A DNA stretch of 64,000 nt from Pocillopora verrucosa (Eukaryota; Cnidaria; Anthozoa; Scleractinia; Pocilloporidae): assembly GCF_036669915.1 (NCBI RefSeq), contig NC_089322.1:17911719-17975718 (forward strand), given 5' to 3'. The stretch's first letter is position 1, and each line of letters starts with the position of its first letter. Made by a program: the position numbers and the translations under genes. Below, piece after piece: positions 23,763-36,000 of this stretch. Below the pieces are notes generated by a model, which was not told where the DNA came from, ran no database searches, and saw only the letters and a list, made by a program, of their open reading frames with translations.

Positions 23763-24502
23763 TGTCACAGTTATTTCACATAGCCATATTTAGACAAAGA
23801 ACTTTTTTAAATATCTAGAGAAGAAAATGTGAGATACATCTGCATCAAAGAACTTGGACCTGGGAATGTAGTTTGGTTACCTGAGAATGGATAGGAAGAT
23901 CTGTTGGTCAGAAGCTTTGCTTCACAAGGAACACAGCACCACATGGTTTTTCTATTGTTTTGGCTGTAATTAACAGCTTTCTCATGGCTTGAAAAGTTCT
24001 GTGTTTATGGTCTGTGGTTGATGTTGATGTTGTCAATGTTATGGTTTAAATAGGGAAAGAAGATCTAATTTCTACAGTACATCCTGTCACTTTTAATCTG
24101 TCAAATTGACATACACTGTTCATAAATAGTTGGTACTAGCTTTGTGAATAAAATTGAAGAAACTTGTGTGTGACTGCACAAAGTTATTTACTGATTTTAA
24201 TCATGTCAGATCTGCTCTGCTCACTTTAATTACCATGAAAGGGAAAAGTTTTGGCACCCTCTAAGACTACTACTTTTTGAATTTTTCTATAACTCTCATT
24301 TATCTTCCCATCTCTCCTGTTTTAATGATGCCTAATGGTACAAAATTATTGCAAATTTGGGGGAGTGGGGAGCTGGAAGTAAGTCATAACAGCTGAATTG
24401 TAGGATTTCTGTTTATGTGGAGGGCCTTTTACCACCTGGTAAGGAAGGTGAAGGGTTGGGGGGGGGGGGTTATGCCAACCTATTGTGCTACTCAAAGTAG
24501 GT
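23763..24502. other. SEC13 3' UTR and spacer
   Basis: SEC13 3' UTR with AATAAA at 24147-24152, then a spacer with a G run at about 24459-24469. No gene seen. The duplicated unit begins at the right-hand edge, at about 24503. Confidence 0.6.
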
Positions 24503-24959
24503 AGACAGTATCTGCCACAAAAATAAACATATCTATGGTCAGTTAAGATTTCTGTTTTACACAAAACTACTTTTCCATCTTACGTGACTTTTCCATCATC
24601 CGTGACTACATCGTTAGACAAACGTAAAACTAAGCTTTTATTACTTTTCCATCTGTTAGTGAGTAGGCAATTAATTAAGAAATTAAACACTCTGTATCTC
24701 TTTGTTGGGTACCGATACCTGTTCTGGTCTATGTAGTTTGTAGAAACGAGTCCCACCTTGAAAAAGTTCCTCTATACTTCCATCAGTCCTCTTAGCTTTG
24801 AATTGGGAACATAACCTCGATCAAACAACATTTTGTCTCGGACTCCCATGCAATTTGAAGAAAAATTGAACCTGGTTTTTGTCGAACACATTTAAGAAAG
24901 TAATTTAAGTAGTGGAAATTATAAACTCAGCCCGTCTAAAAAGAAATGTGAAAGATGAA

Positions 24960-25240
24960 TTGTTGTGAGTCGTGGAATTGATTGGAAGCTATGTATATGT
25001 GAATGGCGGAAGTCGCAGCGTTACGCAATCACGCGTACAACCACTTCCGTGACGATCAATTTGCATAATTTATCTTTCCGAGAAACGAAACCAGCTTTCG
25101 AATTCCCGGAAGCAGAAACAAGGTTTACAGCAAGTGATTTCTGTTTCTTCGCACTTTCTTTAGTAAGTAAATGGTGACATGAAGATGGATTTGCGATCAA
25201 AGTAGTTCCTTTACATCTTGAAAAGAAAGTTTTACCCAAG
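24960..25240 (+). promoter_or_regulatory. conserved promoter / 5' non-coding exon of RdRP copy A
   Basis: This block is conserved with 40780-41084 and ends at a strong donor (ccaag|gtaagt, 25240/25241) that would splice to the acceptor at 27071-27072, seven bases before the start codon. An in-frame stop in the exon end (ctt gaa read as tct tga in the ATG frame) shows it is non-coding. It contains an octamer ATTTGCAT (25059-25066), a tgacg CRE-like core, and a perfect GAS-type palindrome TTCCCGGAA (25103-25111); all three recur in copy B. The 5' boundary is not determined. Confidence 0.5.
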
Positions 25241-25818
25241 GTAAGTCATCTCGCCGTGAGAAATATTCAATAATTGGACGCCAATAGCACAGAAAGTAAA
25301 TATGCTCGCTAGGATTTTGTTCAGAATGAGTTTGGTGAATATAACAAATATTAAGCCGAAGGTTAGAGTATTTCACTTGGCAACAAGTATATTTTTCGAT
25401 CGGCCGATGTACGTATACTGCAGTCAGTTGAAATTGTGCAGTAACTAGAGATGAATTGCTCAAATCTATCGAAAATATCGCAATCAGGTTCAGTACTGAA
25501 GCTGGTTACGTTCGTTGCTTAATCATGGTACGAAAGTATGATACCACTGACAGTGCTAATGTGCCTCGTAATCGGCTGGTTAAATTGAATAGTTTCCAGT
25601 GGAAACGTGTGTCCGATTTTTGATTAATCTTTCTAGTTTAGAAGCAAAGTAACACACCAGAATTTGAATACGGAAACTTTCATTCTGAATTTTTTGGTAT
25701 TATGTTCAGTTAGAAAGAACTCTCCAAAATTTAAAACTCTTCACTTCATCCTTATTAATTATTAACAAAATAATTTCTAAGCAGTGAAGCCTCTTCTCTC
25801 TTACTCAGACCATTTTAA

Positions 25819-26378
25819 GGTTACTTCCCACCTTCGCGGGTGTCCTTCGGAAAAAAATTCGTACGCGCCTTAATTTCACTAAAATCCTAGAGAACTATAC
25901 ATCAGAAGAAAGCTTACTAACTGCAGTTTACGATGAAAATATAATTTAAGCGACTTTTCCTTTATGGAAGTGTCAGGAGCCTGTAAGGCGTGAAACGACC
26001 GAGGGTTATTCTAATGAATTTATTGGGTATCGAATGCCGCGGCACGAGCAAAATGGCTGCACAGTTTTATTCACAAGGCATCAATTAACTTACGTGGGTC
26101 AGGCTTTTTCGATATTCTGATTGGCTTTCTAGATTTTGGTATAGCTAAAAATATGCGAGGCGTGTTGCGTAAATGGAAACCACGGGACAAATATTTCCAA
26201 TATCGAAATCTCCCGACACACTTTCGTTTGTCTTGGAATGTTTTGATGAAATTTGACGAGAATCGTTTAAAGATTTAAGAAACTTTTTTATGGAAACATT
26301 AAGTTAAATGTTTGAATTCAGTTTAGTCAATTAAAGGAAAAATTAATTCTTTTCGGCCTCTGAGGATGGGAAGTAACC
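25819..26378. mobile_element. inverted-repeat element in 5' intron of copy A
   Basis: About 560 bp bounded by GGTTACTTCCCA and its exact reverse complement TGGGAAGTAACC. It is absent from the matching intron of copy B, where sequence passes from the 41650 region to the 41760 region without it, so it inserted after the duplication or was lost from copy B. A G-rich tract (26463-26498) follows, also missing from copy B. Confidence 0.65.
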
Positions 26379-27017
26379 CAAAAAGAGGCACAGTTAGTGA
26401 ATATTACACCACATAAAACGAGGATGCATTAGCCCGCGGAAGAGACAAAACTCCTGTTCAGCTGGGGGGGTGGGGGGGGGAGGGGAGGGGGTAGGAGGTT
26501 AGTTTTGCACCCGATGATTTCCTCGCGAGATACCAATGTACCTTAAAATTGCAAAATCTTTATTACCAAATACCTAAAATTGCCTACAGTTGTTGAATCG
26601 TGTCAAATGCTAATTCACAACAATCGTGAAGAATAACATAACTACAGAGAAAGTGAATACCCGAGACCCAGGAAACCTGACTACCCAAAATCCCCGGCCC
26701 GGCCCGCAAAATGGTGGCAGGAAATTATAAACATTTGATTTTCATTATAAAGAAAATTTATTCCAAAACGTAAATAAAAACCCTTCACATGGTTATGTAA
26801 CAAAGTTAAATCAAGCAAGATGTTGTTACAGCATAGAGAATGAGAGCAAAAAAACGGAGGCAGTTACATCGCCGGGAGTACATGAAAATGTCCGTAAACG
26901 TGAGCTATTTATGACTGTCAGTGCCCTGATATTAAGAGATGCATTGAACTTAACCTCAAGCGCTTGATTATCTTTGATATTTTCAGGTTTCCTCTGCAAT
27001 TTGCGGAAAGCAGTGGA

Positions 27018-27032
27018 GGGGGGGGGGGGGGT
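27018..27032 (+). repeat. poly-G tract just upstream of the coding-exon acceptor, copy A
   Basis: A run of about 14 G after gtgga, some 40 bases before the acceptor at 27072. Copy B has the same tract at about 42262-42275. Such a tract replaces the usual pyrimidine tract and may form a quadruplex in the pre-mRNA. Confidence 0.6.
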
Positions 27033-27079
27033 GAGGGGAATTCTGCAGTGCTAATATTCTATTTCCTGGCAGGTCTTTA

Positions 27080-30000
27080 ATGGCTTACGCTGCACAGAGA
27101 TGGTCTCTCATGAGTCGGGTGGGCAAAGTTACTCTCCATTGTAAAAAATGCAACACAGAACTGGCCACGAAGGAAACTGTGATGCTGGCTAAGGTACCCC
27201 CCTCCGGTACCCACTTAGCCGTTCGCGAGGGGATGGAAGAACAGGTAGAAGCAAAACTTCATAAGGTCGAAAATGAAAAGGGCGGGAAAAGTGCACGGTA
27301 CTGCCCTTACGTTTTTCATTGCCGAGGGTGTGGCGAACGCGTTGCAAACATAACAAAAGTGGCAGGGAAACAGCTTATTTGTTTTGGAATAGAATATTTA
27401 GATATTTTTCATTATGGAGGATCATGGCGAAGTAAAAGGATTACAGCAAATAAACTGTCAAAAGTGAGCAAGGAGTTGGAAAAAGAGTGTGGAATTGAAG
27501 TTGTCAACGTTACGACGCATGCGCAAGAGACAGGAAGAATACACCAGTCCCGTGGGGATAGCAAATCCATGGTTTATTGTGATACAAGTGGATTGACTCA
27601 CACATCGCGCGAAATCGATTTCTTAACGCGTCTAGTCCCACGAGATTATCAGCGGGAGTTGTTCCTTTCTGCGATGCGCGGTAATACGCTGGTATATCTT
27701 CCCACAGGCTCAGGAAAGACTCTGATTGCAGCCATGGTGATGAGTTGCATGAAGAAGTTGAATCCAGGCAAAGTTATGGTATTCCTTGTCGACCGAGTAC
27801 CGTTAGCGTACCAACAAAGTGAGAAGATCAAGTCACAGTTGACAGGTTTGACGGTTGAAACGTTGGTCGGTGAAATGGAGTCGCCTCAAAATGGGAGTAT
27901 TCATCAAAGATTAGCTGATAACAAGATTGATGTGTTAATCTTAACACACCAGATTTTTCTAAATTTTTTAGCCACGGAGGACAACCCACCCATTCGCCTG
28001 TCCGATGTTTCTGTCCTGGTTTTGGATGAGGCTCACCACTGCAGCGGGCACCACCCGTACAACGAGATTATGGAGTACTACAAAAAGACACCAAACCGGC
28101 TTAAACCTGTTGTGCTCGGTCTATCAGCCTCGCCGGCCGGAGAGCTTACAGTCAAAAGAACCAGTGAGAAGCTAAAAGAGCTCCTTGAGAACTTGGATTG
28201 TAAAATCGCGATGCCCATTAAGTCGGATGTAGATGTAAATATCCCAGACGTGATTTATGAAAGATCTGACTACATGAACACTGACCAAGTTATCCTCCAG
28301 CTATATATTGAAGAACACATCAAACATCTGATAAAGAACCATCTCAAAGATGTATCAGATCGTCAACGTTTTGAGTTTCCCGTCTTCTCATCGAATTTTA
28401 GAGGTGCGCTGAGAAAGCTCATTGACAGTTACCATGGTAACAAGAAATCCTTCAAAGCGCTCACCGTTGCTGAGCATGCAATGCACTTGCTCAGCGTTGT
28501 TGAGTTTTGCGAAGTTCTTGGTTACCAGTATGCCGTTGAAAGTCTCAAAGAATGTGTACACCGCATTGTTTACGCTAAGTCGCCGAAAGATTGTGCCTTG
28601 AAGAGGCTAATTGGAGGTCAACCTACTTTTCAGGCACTCCAAAATTTGGCAGACCAAGCATGCAGGGCTGACCACGTACGCGCAGTTGTCATGTCGGACA
28701 GGTTCAAAATTCTTGAGAAGCACATAAAGCAGTTTCTTTGCCGAACTTGGGAAGACCCAACTTCTAGAGGTATCATTTTTGTGAGCTTGCGCAAAACGAC
28801 CTTCAAACTTTGCGAGCAGATCAAAGAGATCCCGGATGTGGCCAAAACGTTAAATCCTTCCCCTTTCGTCGGCCATGGACAAGGAAGCTATGACGGGATG
28901 ATATGGAAAGACGAACAAGAAAGGCTGTTGAAAGAGTTTAGAAAAGGAATATGCAAGCTTCTGATTTGCACGAGTGTTTTGGAGGAAGGACTGGACGTCC
29001 CCGAATGCAACCTGGTCGTTCGCTTTGAGGGTACAGCAACACTTCGGGCGCTGGTTCAGACCCGCGGGCGCGCGTCCCGTAGACGTGACAGCAAGTTTGT
29101 CGTCATTTGCAATGAAAAACAAGAAAGAGATGCCAGAGATCTGTGTCTCAAGGAACAGAACATGGAAGAAGCTATCAGATGTTTGATGGATGGACCGAGG
29201 TGCCAATCACAAGCAGATGAATTTGGATGCGAAGTAAGAAAACCAAAGCTCTTCCTCCCCGGCACAGAGGATAATGGTGTGAATACTTCTCTAGTCATGC
29301 GCCACAGCCCTCGTATATCTGTCATGGTGCACAATATGGTTGGTCAAGAATCTCGCGTGATAGATTTTCTGAACGACACCTTTGACGTGATATCTTCAAA
29401 GCCAATCCAGTCCACTTCATCGCTCGTTGATGCACCTAAAAAGAAAACTACATTACAAGATATGGCGTTTGAACTCGAACCAAGCTATATTGAAGAAGCC
29501 AAGGAGTTTCGCTCAAAGGAAGAGTTTGCATGTCACGTGACAGAAGCGTGGTGCACGTGCCTCACCCACCGTGACGAGGAACCACTTCCGGTTTGGCTTC
29601 AGGCCCCGCCATTAGAAAAGCGCCGCAGATCTAACGAGCCATTTCATTGGTTGAAAGCAAATTCCTTGTGCTTGGGTACTTTTGTGAGTCGATGCCATTT
29701 TCAGTGTGAGTGGCCTCTGGAGACCACACTAAAAAATATTAAGATTCATTTTGATCACAGCTTTAAAATGCTGACCTTGCACTCCTCCAGGCAATCTTCC
29801 ATCGTTCCTGGTCAAGGTGCTGTTGGTAGAGGTCCATACAAAATAGAATTTCGCTACGACGAGATTGAAGATTTCATAATCGTGGATTGTGATAGTAATG
29901 CAGGAATCATCAAAATATTTCTGACGGCGAGACACCCTCCACGGCTGTATCGCCAACTGGAGGACGAATCAAATTTTTTCCACCTCGCTCAAATAGATGA

Positions 30001-33000
30001 ACAAGACGATGAAGATGATTCAGTCGTCTCGTCAAGTGAAGATGACTCGGAAACCGAAGGCCTCTCGACCGACGAAGAATATGCGGATGTAATAACCGCC
30101 GATTTTCATGACGCCTCCCCAGATGTCTCACGTAATCTCGCAGATAAAGGAAGCTGGGAAAGGGCGTCAGATTTCCACAATGGTGAAAATGCCGTAAGCC
30201 AGTGCTTTACCTATTGTGTTACAATACCATTTAATGAACTTGTCCAGTTGAGGCACTTGTTGACCACAGTCGAGAAAAGATTCCACAAAAGTGCATTTTA
30301 CTGCCGAGTGAAGGAGAGCCATGGGAAATTACCAGATGTAAACATTCCCGATAGTTTGCCATTTGACGTTCAGTATGCCGCTGGAAGTGTCCTCAGTTTT
30401 CATCCTTTGGTTCGCGGAAGAGTGCCATCTGGTAAATTTGGTAGTCTTTTGCTTGGAAAGTCTTCCGATATAGCTATTGCCGCTTTGGAAAAATTGAGTA
30501 AAGTGTTGGAAAAAGACAAGTTTTGTGACCCAGGCAGCACTCTGGAGTCGTTACTGAAACAAAACAACCCATCGACCTCCGGGATGTTTAACAGGTTGGT
30601 TCCAGGCCATTGCGCTTTGATAAAGCGCGCGGTCATCACCCCAACAAGGCTGCTCTTCTATCCACCGGAAGTCATGGTGAAGAATCGCGTGCTCAGAAAT
30701 TATGATACAAACGACTTCCTCTGTGTCAGTATTCGTGACGAAGACCTGTCAAAAATGTCTGCAGCAAGAGGGAACATCGACGATCTATTAGACGGAATGA
30801 AACTCAAACTAGATGAAGGACTTGAGATAGCTGGTCAGCGGTTTCAGTTCTTGGGTTCCTCGAACAGTCAGCTTCGTAACCATAGCTGTTGGTTTGTAGG
30901 GCCCAGATATCTACCGGACGGCATACGTCGCTGGATGGGAGATTTCACCAAAATCAGGTAAGTGAGTACTATTCCTTTTTTCAATTTCCAACAAGTGAAC
31001 GTTTCCAGTCAAAATTAACAAAAAATTATTCTCCAATAAAGCGATATCATTCCTTCAACCAGTCTAGCCATTGATTAGAGGTGAACAGGAACGCGAAGCA
31101 TTTGAATAGAGTACGAGATTAACAAATGTTGGCTACTTAGGCACTTTGTTACGGGGAAGTGGTCTGAGTCTAGAAGTGATGTTGTCACACATTCACCTGT
31201 GAGATTCACCATTAGTAAATGGTTATATGCACTTTATTTAGGAAAACTGCAAATTACAAGGTATGATGGGAGCAAAGTATTCCGGAACTGTTTTGTTTCA
31301 CATCACTCGGTGATTGGTCAAGGAAACCTGTTCAGCCCTTTCCGTCATGGAGGTGCAAAACTCAAATTGGTCATGACTCAGTTATTTGCATATTACTCCG
31401 TTTTACGCAGTTTGCTTGTTCATTTTTTTTTCTATTTCCCTTTGGCTCATGTGATATTTTCCACTGTTCTAATTGGCCATATGAACATTAAAATGTTTTT
31501 ATATTGCTTTCCAATAGGTGTGTTGCCTCATACATGGCTCGTATGGGCCAGTGCTTTTCCACCTCCTTAGACGCTGTGGGGTTTGCGACCAGTGAGGATA
31601 CCTATCATGACGTAGAAGATGACGTTGAGACACCTGACCGAAAATACTGCTTCTCTGACGGAGTCGGAAAGATATCCGAAGAGTTGGCTGCAGAGGTATG
31701 GTGAATATTTATTTTACTTCGGAAAAGGGGGAGGTATTCTCCTCTAAATTCTAGCCCGCTGAAACATAAAGTAGTACAGTGGTGTAAGCCACTTCACGTG
31801 AGGCGCATGGAAATTGCCATTTGCGACCTTCCCCCCCCCCGTTTCAATAATCCTTTTTACGTTCTTATTTTAGGACATTTACGTGTATTTAATTTCAGTT
31901 CTTATTTCCTTCTTGTACTGATTTTAGGATTATGAAAGTCAGTCCTTCGAAAAGCGCTGCAATACACTTTACGTGTTTTAGAAATTTAAAGAGCTTCTGA
32001 TATGTTGCGAAATCTTCATTTGACAATTGAAGCTTTCAGCTTGTAGACCTAAAGAAACGCATTCTCTTTCAGGTCGTCCGAAAAATTGGTAAACCATTCA
32101 AACCATCCGCATTTCAAGTCCGTTGCGCCGGCTACAAAGGTGTCCTTACGCTAGATCCCAGACTTCCAGGGAAACAGGCCATTTTTCGTAAGAGCATGTG
32201 CAAGTTTGATAGCTTTCACCGCAGACTGGAAGTATTGCAAACGTCTCGTCCTCAGGTCGTTTTCCTCAATCATCAGGTCATCATGCTTCTATCCAACCTA
32301 GGAGTCCCGGATGAAGTCTTTATCAAATTGCAAAACGACATGTTGGACAAACTGTCAGGTAAGAAGATGACGTCAAGAGATTCGCGTCAGAAAACGTCCG
32401 ACTTAGAGAGGATGATCACTTAATTACATGGAAAAAAGTGAAAAGTTGCGTTTTGAATCTGAGAATGTTTAAGCTGATAAAATATGGAGAGATGCGGCGT
32501 TTGCACCTTTTTAACGTTTTGTTTTGTTTCTGTGCTGGCTTAAACAACCTCATAACCATGCGTTTAAATACATGCTGCTGAGCAGTACATGTGATAGTTA
32601 TGCTAAATAGATGTGCGTTAACTTTGTCATTTAGATGAAAGCTTTTTAAACTCTTCATTTTTATTCCGTGACAATTGTCTATATTATCACAAAACCGTCC
32701 TACTAGACCACTGTTGCTGACTAAGTTAGAATTGGCAAAGAATAGAGTCAGTGTCCAGGCCTCATCTTCCTTCCTTTAATTCCGTCTGGTATAATAATCC
32801 CTCATATTACGCCTGTTTTTTGTTCAAAGGGATGCTTGTGAATGAACGTGATGCTATTCAGCTATTGGGAAGTGGAGCCAAAATGGGCGTGTCCTATCAC
32901 AATATTTCTAATGCAGGGATACCACTGACAACGGAGCCATTCTTTAAATCGCTGCTGGTCGCCATGTACCGAAATCATATGCACGAACTGCTTGCCCGAG

Positions 33001-36000
33001 CCCGCATTCTTTTGCCACCAGCGGAAGCGCGCTTGATGATGGGTGTGATGGATGAGCTTGGTGTCTTGAAACCTGGTCAAGTGAGTTTTTTAAAATTTTA
33101 TTTTATTTTCAAGTTTTACTTTCTTTATTGCTCACCGTGAATCTGAGCCTGGTACGGAAGAGTCTGCCTTAATATAACTTCACAATAACGGCTAATTTTT
33201 ACAAATGGCCCTTGAAAACTGATTTTTTGAAATGAATACAAATTTAACCCCTTCGCAGCAGATTTACACAATAAAAACATCACATTTTGCGATCGAACTC
33301 CTCGCGAATATTTCGACAAATTTCTGAACAGCTAGAACAATTCAGGGTTACACTGCCTGGAAGGTCTATATTATGCTGATGGTCAATTTTACCTAACCCT
33401 CCCCTAACCCAACACTACCTAACTTGTTTACACTTGAATGTTGTTGAACTCCCATAACATGTCACATCACATGACCGGACAAACTCTCCCCCCTCCCCCT
33501 CCCCCTCCCCCTCCCCCTGGTGCCCTGGCCATGCAGGCCACAATGGGCCTCAAATCCTACTCGCAACCATCATTAGACCAGTTTTGGAAAGATAATGATG
33601 ATTTTGAGGAAGGTAAACAGTAAATTTGCTTTTGGAATCTTTTGAAGAACATGTTTAATCTGTTTTATCGCGGTTATCAGGTTTTCGTACAGTATTCCGC
33701 CGTTGAAACACGCGCTGATCGAGATGACGAGTTTAACAAGAACAAAAAAATTGTGCTAAGGGGACCAGTGGTGGTTACTCGGAATCCATGTTTACATCCG
33801 GGAGATGTACGTCAGCTCGAGGCTGTTGACATACCAGGCCTCTGTCATCTTGTGGACTGTGTCGTTTTCCCACGTCAAGGCTCGCGGCCACACCCTAACG
33901 AGATGGCAGGTAATATGAATCACTTTCTCTTCCAACCTGAAACACTTACACGCGCTTAAGTTTATATATATATATATCTTGATTTATTTAGGTATATCGT
34001 GAAATGATTTAGTTTCCACCGAAGACAGCCTCCCCTACGAAGTAATGTGACTGAAATTTGCTTATTTATTTGCGATATTTAGACAGGCTGGCTCGGTTCA
34101 GCATCAAAGCTGGTTTAAATGGGGGCCTGTATAAACAGTAAGAAGGTCAGACTACAACGCTGGAGCTACGTTCTCTTTTCGAGAAGTGCGTGGGTTCGTT
34201 AATGTCCCTTTCTAATCAGCACTTTGAAGATGCAAGAGATAGGGCCGACGGTTTATGGTTCTTATCTGAGAGGAAAAGAATGTCTAATTATTTGCAGATG
34301 TCATGGGAAAGGCAGTAAATTCTCCTCAGTTGTTTTTTAGACCCTGAGTGTTGGTCCGGTCCGTGGCTTTAACCCACGACCTTACGCACGGCAGTCCAGC
34401 GCTCTACAACATGAGCTAACCAAGCGAAGTTTTTTTTTTTCATAAGAATTCAAGCGAAATCTACGAAATTTAGTCATAAACAGATCAGATTGTGAATATT
34501 TGAACGAACTTCTAAATGCCCATTCTTATTTCAGGCGGTGATTTGGACGGCGATCTATACTTCGTCTGTTGGAATAAAGACCTGTTACCAAGGAAACCAA
34601 ATTACCCGCCAATGGACTATCCGTCACTTCGTAAACTGGAGAAGACTGAGCCAATCACTACTCGCGACATGACAAAGTTTGTGGTGGATTACATCCGGTC
34701 TGACCAGTTAGGCGTTATTGATAATGCGCACAAGGCGGTGGCGGACATTGAAGAAGACGGCGTGCAACATAAGGATTGTCTTTATCTCGCAGAACTGCAC
34801 TCTTTGGCGGTTGATGCACCCAAAACGGGAAAATGGCCGAGTACTAAGGGTATTAGGAGGATAGAAAAGCGTCCTGATTTCATGATGAAGAGCGATAAAC
34901 CAAGTTATCCCTCTGAAAAGGTTATAGGAAAGCTCTTTCGGCGCTGTCGGAAGTTTAAAGATGCTACGTCTGAAAAATACGATCAAAACCTTCGTTTGGA
35001 CAAGTCTCTCTTGTTGCCAGGTAACGACAGTTTCGTTGAAAACGCCAAAGAAGTCTATAATTGGTATCGTGACAAGATGGAGGGCTTGATGCGGCTGTAC
35101 GGCATCGAAACTGAGGCAGAAATCATCACTGGCTGTTTCATGAAGCTTCGGAATCGCTTGCGCAAAGAAAAAACGGAAATTGCCGAACTCGTCGGCGAAC
35201 AACTGTTTGCAATACGCTCGTACCTCCGTCGTGAATTCTTTTATGAATTCGGGAGCGATGGACAGTGGTTAAAAGGCGATGTGCTGATTTCGGATGAGAT
35301 GCGTTTAAAGGCCTCGGCTTGGTACAGAGTGGCCTACACGTTTGCGCATGATCACGGTAATGGTTCAGACCCAAGCAACGAGAAGAGGCTACTCGGTTTT
35401 CCTTGGTTTATCAATGACATCATGCTCGCCATCAAAACGCGAAAAGATCGACCCAGTCAGCCCCAGGCCTTAGACGTTAGCGCAACCGTAGGTCAGAGTC
35501 TTGTAAGGTTGTTTCACGAAGAGAAGGACTGGTTACTTGAGGAGTTCAGAGCTCGAATAAGAACAAAGAACGTTATATGTCGTCATCTGCAGGCCGCTGA
35601 ATCCACTTCTTCAATGAGTATCGTCGGCTCTACTGCTACGCTACTATTTCACAAGACTTCAGATCTTGATCTGTTCTTTTTACCTCAGGATACACAGGCA
35701 CGAAGCCATCAGGCCCTCCCTGAGGTACCACCAGAAGAAAGTAACAATTTAGTTGAGGAAGGAGCGAAAGTATTGAAGTCCTTGATTCCTCTCTTGAAGG
35801 AGGAGACGTCAGAGCAACAAGAAGAAGAAGACGAAAACGTTAAAAATCTCTTCTGGAAAGTTCTTCTCGTCAACAAAAAGTCTTTCCCTGTAAGTATCGC
35901 TTTTAGTTACACCATATCCAAGGGTGTATATCTTTACTACGACTTGTGGTAAATATGATGTGGGCGACTTAACTTATGCTGTAGCGTTAGTAAACGTTGT

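Noticed and set aside
28850-29334. Antisense open frames inside the helicase exons (also 44088-44572, 34708-35202)
   Set aside because: They run opposite to the real coding frame, show no family features, and recur in both copies only because the sense sequence is conserved.
27080-30957. Calling the helicase exon a Dicer gene
   Set aside because: The helicase motifs resemble Dicer and RIG-I, but no PAZ or RNase III domain follows; the frame continues into RdRP through a phase-matched splice.
33438-33623. Poly-proline open frame in intron 4 of copy A
   Set aside because: It is the translation of a ccccct microsatellite; copy B does not keep the frame, and exons 4 and 5 join in phase without it.
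34347-34440. Functional tRNA gene
   Set aside because: The anticodon stem does not pair, no acceptor stem can be formed, and the B box is altered; it is better read as a SINE remnant.
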